NCBI RefSeq assembly: GCF_000384375.1
Contig: NZ_ARVX01000001.1
Coordinates: 2,232,001-2,296,000 of the forward strand
Direction: 5' to 3'
DNA length: 64,000 nt
Source of the DNA: Methylotenera versatilis 79
GTDB lineage: Bacteria > Pseudomonadota > Gammaproteobacteria > Burkholderiales > Methylophilaceae
Positions 62,766-64,000 of this stretch are shown here, one piece after another; the first letter of the stretch is position 1, and each line of letters opens with the position of its first letter. Made by a program: the position numbers and the translations under genes. The notes under the pieces were generated by a model that saw only the letters and a list, made by a program, of their open reading frames with translations, searched no databases and was not told the origin of the DNA.

Positions 62766-63755
62766 TTAAGCGCTTTTTTGAGTTTGCACCCAACATTTAT
62801 CAATCCATCGCATGATGATTAAATAAGCAATTACCCAAAAAAACAGTGCTAATAAGATGTAAATAATAGACTGCTTCAGCAATAGAATAGCCGTAACGGC
62901 AATACTTAACATTAAAAAATACTCAACTATTGCCGTTTTCTTGTGCCCCAAACCCATTTGCACCAAGCGCTGATAATAATGGCTACGATGCGCCTGCCAA
63001 ATCTTCTCACCAGCCATCTGCCGTTTAATCAGCGTTACCGTCGCATCCATTATAAATGGAGAAAATACCAATATTGGAAACCATACAGGCCACAAAGCAT
63101 TAAAATAACCATACACGCCAATGGATCCAGCAAGGAATCCTAACGGTATGGAGCCAGAGTCGCCCATAAATATCTTTGCAGGATGAAAATTAAAAAGCAG
63201 AAACGCAAAACAGGCGGCAACAATGACACCGTTCATTAAAGCCAGATGCATATCGCCCATCAAATATGCAGCAATCGCATAAGTGGCAAAGCCAAATAAA
63301 CCCATTCCACCAGCTAAGCCATCAGAGCCATCCATAAAATTAAATAAATTGGTCATCCATGTGATGAGCAATGTCAGCAATATGATTAACCACAATGCCT
63401 GATGTGGCAAAATCACCAACAAAAACACAGCACTTGCTGTGAGCTGAATCAGTAATCGCCATTTAACCGATAGTTGATAAATATCATCCGTTAATGAAGT
63501 TAACATCAAAATGAAAGGAAATAATACCCAATACCAATTAGTCGCGCTTACTGACCAGGCACTCGCTAACCACGAAATCAATATACCGGCCATAATCGCC
63601 AGCCCACCAATACGTGGCGTTAACTTGGTATGTAACGAACGTTGATTGGGTTCATCTAATGCAATATTGGCGATGCGTGTTTTTAATATTAAAATCACCG
63701 CAAAAAAAGTGATTAAAAATGATAGAAACAAATATTGCATATTAAGAACGTTCAT
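62766..63755 (-). CDS. WecA/MraY-family polyprenyl-phosphate GlcNAc/FucNAc-1-phosphate transferase
   Basis: 329 residues, ten or eleven membrane helices. Conserved motifs are MLTSLTDDIYQLSVKWRLLI (Mg-binding DD), NLFNFMDGSDGLAGG, FHPAKIFMGDSGSIPLGF and HRSHYYQRLVQMG. It transfers an N-acetylhexosamine 1-phosphate to undecaprenyl phosphate, probably the WbpL-like partner of the WbpM-like gene downstream and the epimerase upstream. Two initiating enzymes in one cluster (this one and EpsB) suggest two polymers, such as O-antigen and EPS. It overlaps the end of the epimerase gene by 14 bp. Confidence 0.92.
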   Translation of the reverse strand: MNVLNMQYLFLSFLITFFAVILILKTRIANIALDEPNQRSLHTKLTPRIGGLAIMAGILISWLASAWSVSATNWYWVLFPFILMLTSLTDDIYQLSVKWRLLIQLTASAVFLLVILPHQALWLIILLTLLITWMTNLFNFMDGSDGLAGGMGLFGFATYAIAAYLMGDMHLALMNGVIVAACFAFLLFNFHPAKIFMGDSGSIPLGFLAGSIGVYGYFNALWPVWFPILVFSPFIMDATVTLIKRQMAGEKIWQAHRSHYYQRLVQMGLGHKKTAIVEYFLMLSIAVTAILLLKQSIIYILLALFFWVIAYLIIMRWIDKCWVQTQKSA

Positions 63756-64000
63756 TTTTTAGTGATTGACGATACCAATTAGCCGTCACTTTCAAACCTT
63801 CTGCCATTGTAAAAGGTGGCTTCCAGCCAAGCTCTTGACGAATTTTTGAACTATCAATGGCCAAAGACTGCGTTAGTCTATCAACGCTGGCAGCTTTACC
63901 AACCAACTTTGCAAAAAAACGCATGATGGATATTGGGAAACGGAAAAGATAACTTGGTTTATTTAATGCAACAGCTATTTTCTTGATTAATTGCGGCATT
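63742..64000 (-). CDS. NAD-dependent sugar epimerase/dehydratase (5' part cut by window)
   Basis: Only the last 86 codons are present. They read as the C-terminal part of a GalE/WbpK-type extended SDR: FAKLVGKAASVDRLTQSLAI, QELGWKPPFTMAEGLKVTAN and WYRQSLKNE. The VDRL.SLAID.SKI..ELGW.P sequence is the standard end of such epimerases next to WecA/WbpL-like genes. The NAD site and catalytic YxxxK are outside the window. It overlaps the WecA-like start by 14 bp. Confidence 0.85.
   Translation of the reverse strand, partial: MPQLIKKIAVALNKPSYLFRFPISIMRFFAKLVGKAASVDRLTQSLAIDSSKIRQELGWKPPFTMAEGLKVTANWYRQSLKNERS

Noticed and set aside
1-64000. Insertion sequences, prophage, tRNA or rRNA genes
   Set aside because: No transposase, integrase, phage structural protein, or tRNA-like cloverleaf was noticed in the gaps. 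A tRNA scan would settle the last point.

Overview
The window is 64 kb of AT-rich (I would guess near 40% G+C), densely coded Gram-negative DNA. Every gene I can support lies on the minus strand; the plus-strand reading frames look like shadows. The gene content (FecI/FecR, TonB-dependent receptors, TonB/ExbBD, RTX and type I secretion, an exosortase, and an exopolysaccharide cluster of the methanolan EpsABEFGL kind) points to a betaproteobacterium, most likely in or near the methylotrophic Methylophilaceae (Methylotenera-like). That placement is inferred from gene families; no rRNA or methanol-oxidation gene is present to confirm it.

Region A (17446 down to 1) reads as a cell-surface signalling and secretion locus: ECF sigma factor (FecI), anti-sigma factor (FecR), a very large signal-transducing TonB-dependent receptor, a translationally coupled autotransporter, a small orphan secreted protein, an RTX calcium-binding protein, and a type I secretion system with two tandem ABC proteins and an HlyD adaptor cut by the window edge. 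The receptor and the autotransporter each carry a similar NTF2-like (Cds6-type) tail after the last barrel strand, which should lie in the periplasm. This is the most unusual protein architecture here.

Region B (37311 down to 17681) looks like a sigma-54 regulon. A short NtrC-type activator (33426-32320) is surrounded by three intergenic regions, each with a -24/-12 promoter (TGGCA-type and GC-type elements in exact register) and, 80-140 bp upstream, a shared 17-18 bp near-palindrome (TGTTGCTTTAGAAGCAAC-like). They precede (i) a siderophore-type receptor with a PepSY membrane protein, (ii) tonB-exbB-exbD followed by a DUF6152 protein and three related secreted proteins, and (iii) two DUF6644-like membrane proteins with a CxxCH lipoprotein. 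A fourth -24/-12 promoter precedes a rhodanese/SMP-30 fusion and a Tat-exported dienelactone hydrolase. Between them are a GlcG/HbpS protein, a DsbD-like reductase, a redoxin and an RcnR-like metal sensor. The substrate is not evident; the components suggest energised outer-membrane uptake linked to periplasmic redox chemistry and metal.

Region C (64000 down to 37539) is an exopolysaccharide and exosortase cluster: a sugar epimerase (partial), WecA-like initiating transferase, WbpM/CapD-like dehydratase, GalU, a hypoxanthine phosphoribosyltransferase, the LuxR-type regulator EpsA, EpsB, EpsE, EpsL, EpsF, EpsG, a 2OG-Fe(II) oxygenase, five glycosyltransferases, two hexapeptide acyltransferases, a WecG/TagA transferase, a TIGR03790-type protein, a PrsT-like TPR lipoprotein, an ExeA-like ATPase and an exosortase fused to an EpsI domain. 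No PEP-CTERM substrate is encoded in the window. I found no tRNA, rRNA, CRISPR array, insertion sequence or prophage gene.
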